From positions 1 to 5,874 of the forward strand of contig QNDZ01000107.1 in NCBI GenBank assembly GCA_003646055.1: DNA of 5,874 nucleotides, given 5' to 3'. Below the pieces are notes generated by a model. The model did no database searches and had not been told where the DNA came from. It worked only from the letters and a program-made list of their open reading frames with translations. This DNA is from a bacterium (GTDB lineage: Bacteria; Hydrothermota; UBA3072; B12-G15). The translations under genes and the position numbers were made by a program. Positions 5,835 through 5,874 of the stretch are shown here, piece by piece; position 1 is the first letter of the stretch, and each line of letters starts with the position of its first letter.

Positions 5835-5874
5835 TTTTTAAATCCTGGTAACCTGCCATTGGAAGAGTTGACAC

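Larger units (their letters stand above)
5719..5874. other. Intergenic upstream region of the operon
   Basis: This is the only non-coding stretch in the window. From the gene outward it holds the Shine-Dalgarno sequence, an A/C-rich leader on the minus strand with several AACC units, the promoter hexamers, and the TGACA-type repeats. A further TTGACA lies at 5868-5873 on the plus strand and could be the -35 of a divergent gene beyond the edge. I see no tRNA, riboswitch-like fold or terminator here. Confidence 0.55.

Noticed and set aside
5820..5848. Plus-strand TTGACA at 5820-5825 as a divergent promoter
   Set aside because: No acceptable -10 lies 16-18 bases downstream (the bases there read close to TCCTGG). 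It is better explained as an arm of the inverted repeat.
5803..5874. Minus-strand open frame from the window edge to TGA at 5805-5803, possibly the C-terminus of another gene
   Set aside because: Only 23 codons with no recognisable motif; another minus frame is open over a similar length, so this is expected by chance. It would also place the promoter -35 over its stop codon.
1..5874. Mobile elements, CRISPR arrays, tRNA/rRNA genes, toxin-antitoxin or defence systems
   Set aside because: No transposase, integrase, regularly spaced repeats, tRNA-like cloverleaf or defence-domain motif was seen; coding density leaves room only in 5719-5874.

Overview
The window looks like ordinary chromosomal DNA from a bacterium that is probably thermophilic and has a Gram-negative-type envelope. 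The thermophile reading rests on arginine codons that are almost all AGA/AGG wherever I checked, frequent ATA for isoleucine, charged (K/E/R-rich) proteins and almost no intergenic DNA. The envelope reading rests on a protein that looks like an exported beta-barrel with tandem beta-sandwich domains. Consensus-like Shine-Dalgarno and promoter sequences point to a bacterium rather than an archaeon. I cannot name the lineage; an uncultivated thermophilic phylum would fit, but this is only an impression.

Layout: bases 1-503 (+) hold the 3' part of a D-3-phosphoglycerate dehydrogenase gene (serA-like), cut by the window edge. Everything from 500 to 5718 is on the minus strand and forms one tightly packed run of five genes. 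In transcription order these are a cyclic-2,3-diphosphoglycerate-synthetase-like P-loop GTPase (COG2403 type), carbamate kinase (arcC), an isoaspartyl peptidase/L-asparaginase precursor (Ntn hydrolase), an unrecognised exported beta-rich protein, and a multi-pass LPG-synthase-TM/AglD-like (UPF0104-type) membrane protein. All four internal junctions are 4-base start/stop overlaps (ATGA, GTGA, ATGA, GTGA), so translation is probably coupled along the whole message. The last gene meets serA tail to tail, and the two stop codons share a palindromic TTAA at 500-503.

The only non-coding stretch is 5719-5874. Reading on the minus strand, it holds a very strong Shine-Dalgarno sequence, consensus -35 and -10 hexamers with an unusually short 14-base gap, and repeated TGTCA/TTGACA motifs that could be operator sites.

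Working together: the first three genes suggest a small nitrogen or energy module. Asparagine or isoaspartyl peptides would be cleaved to aspartate (plus ammonia when asparagine is the substrate), carbamate kinase links ammonia/CO2/ATP with carbamoyl phosphate, and a GTPase-like enzyme of uncertain substrate is made first. The two envelope genes at the 3' end have no evident metabolic link. I found no mobile element, RNA gene, CRISPR array or defence gene. The main novelty lies in the uncertain role of the COG2403-like protein, the undescribed barrel-plus-sandwich protein, and the odd promoter.
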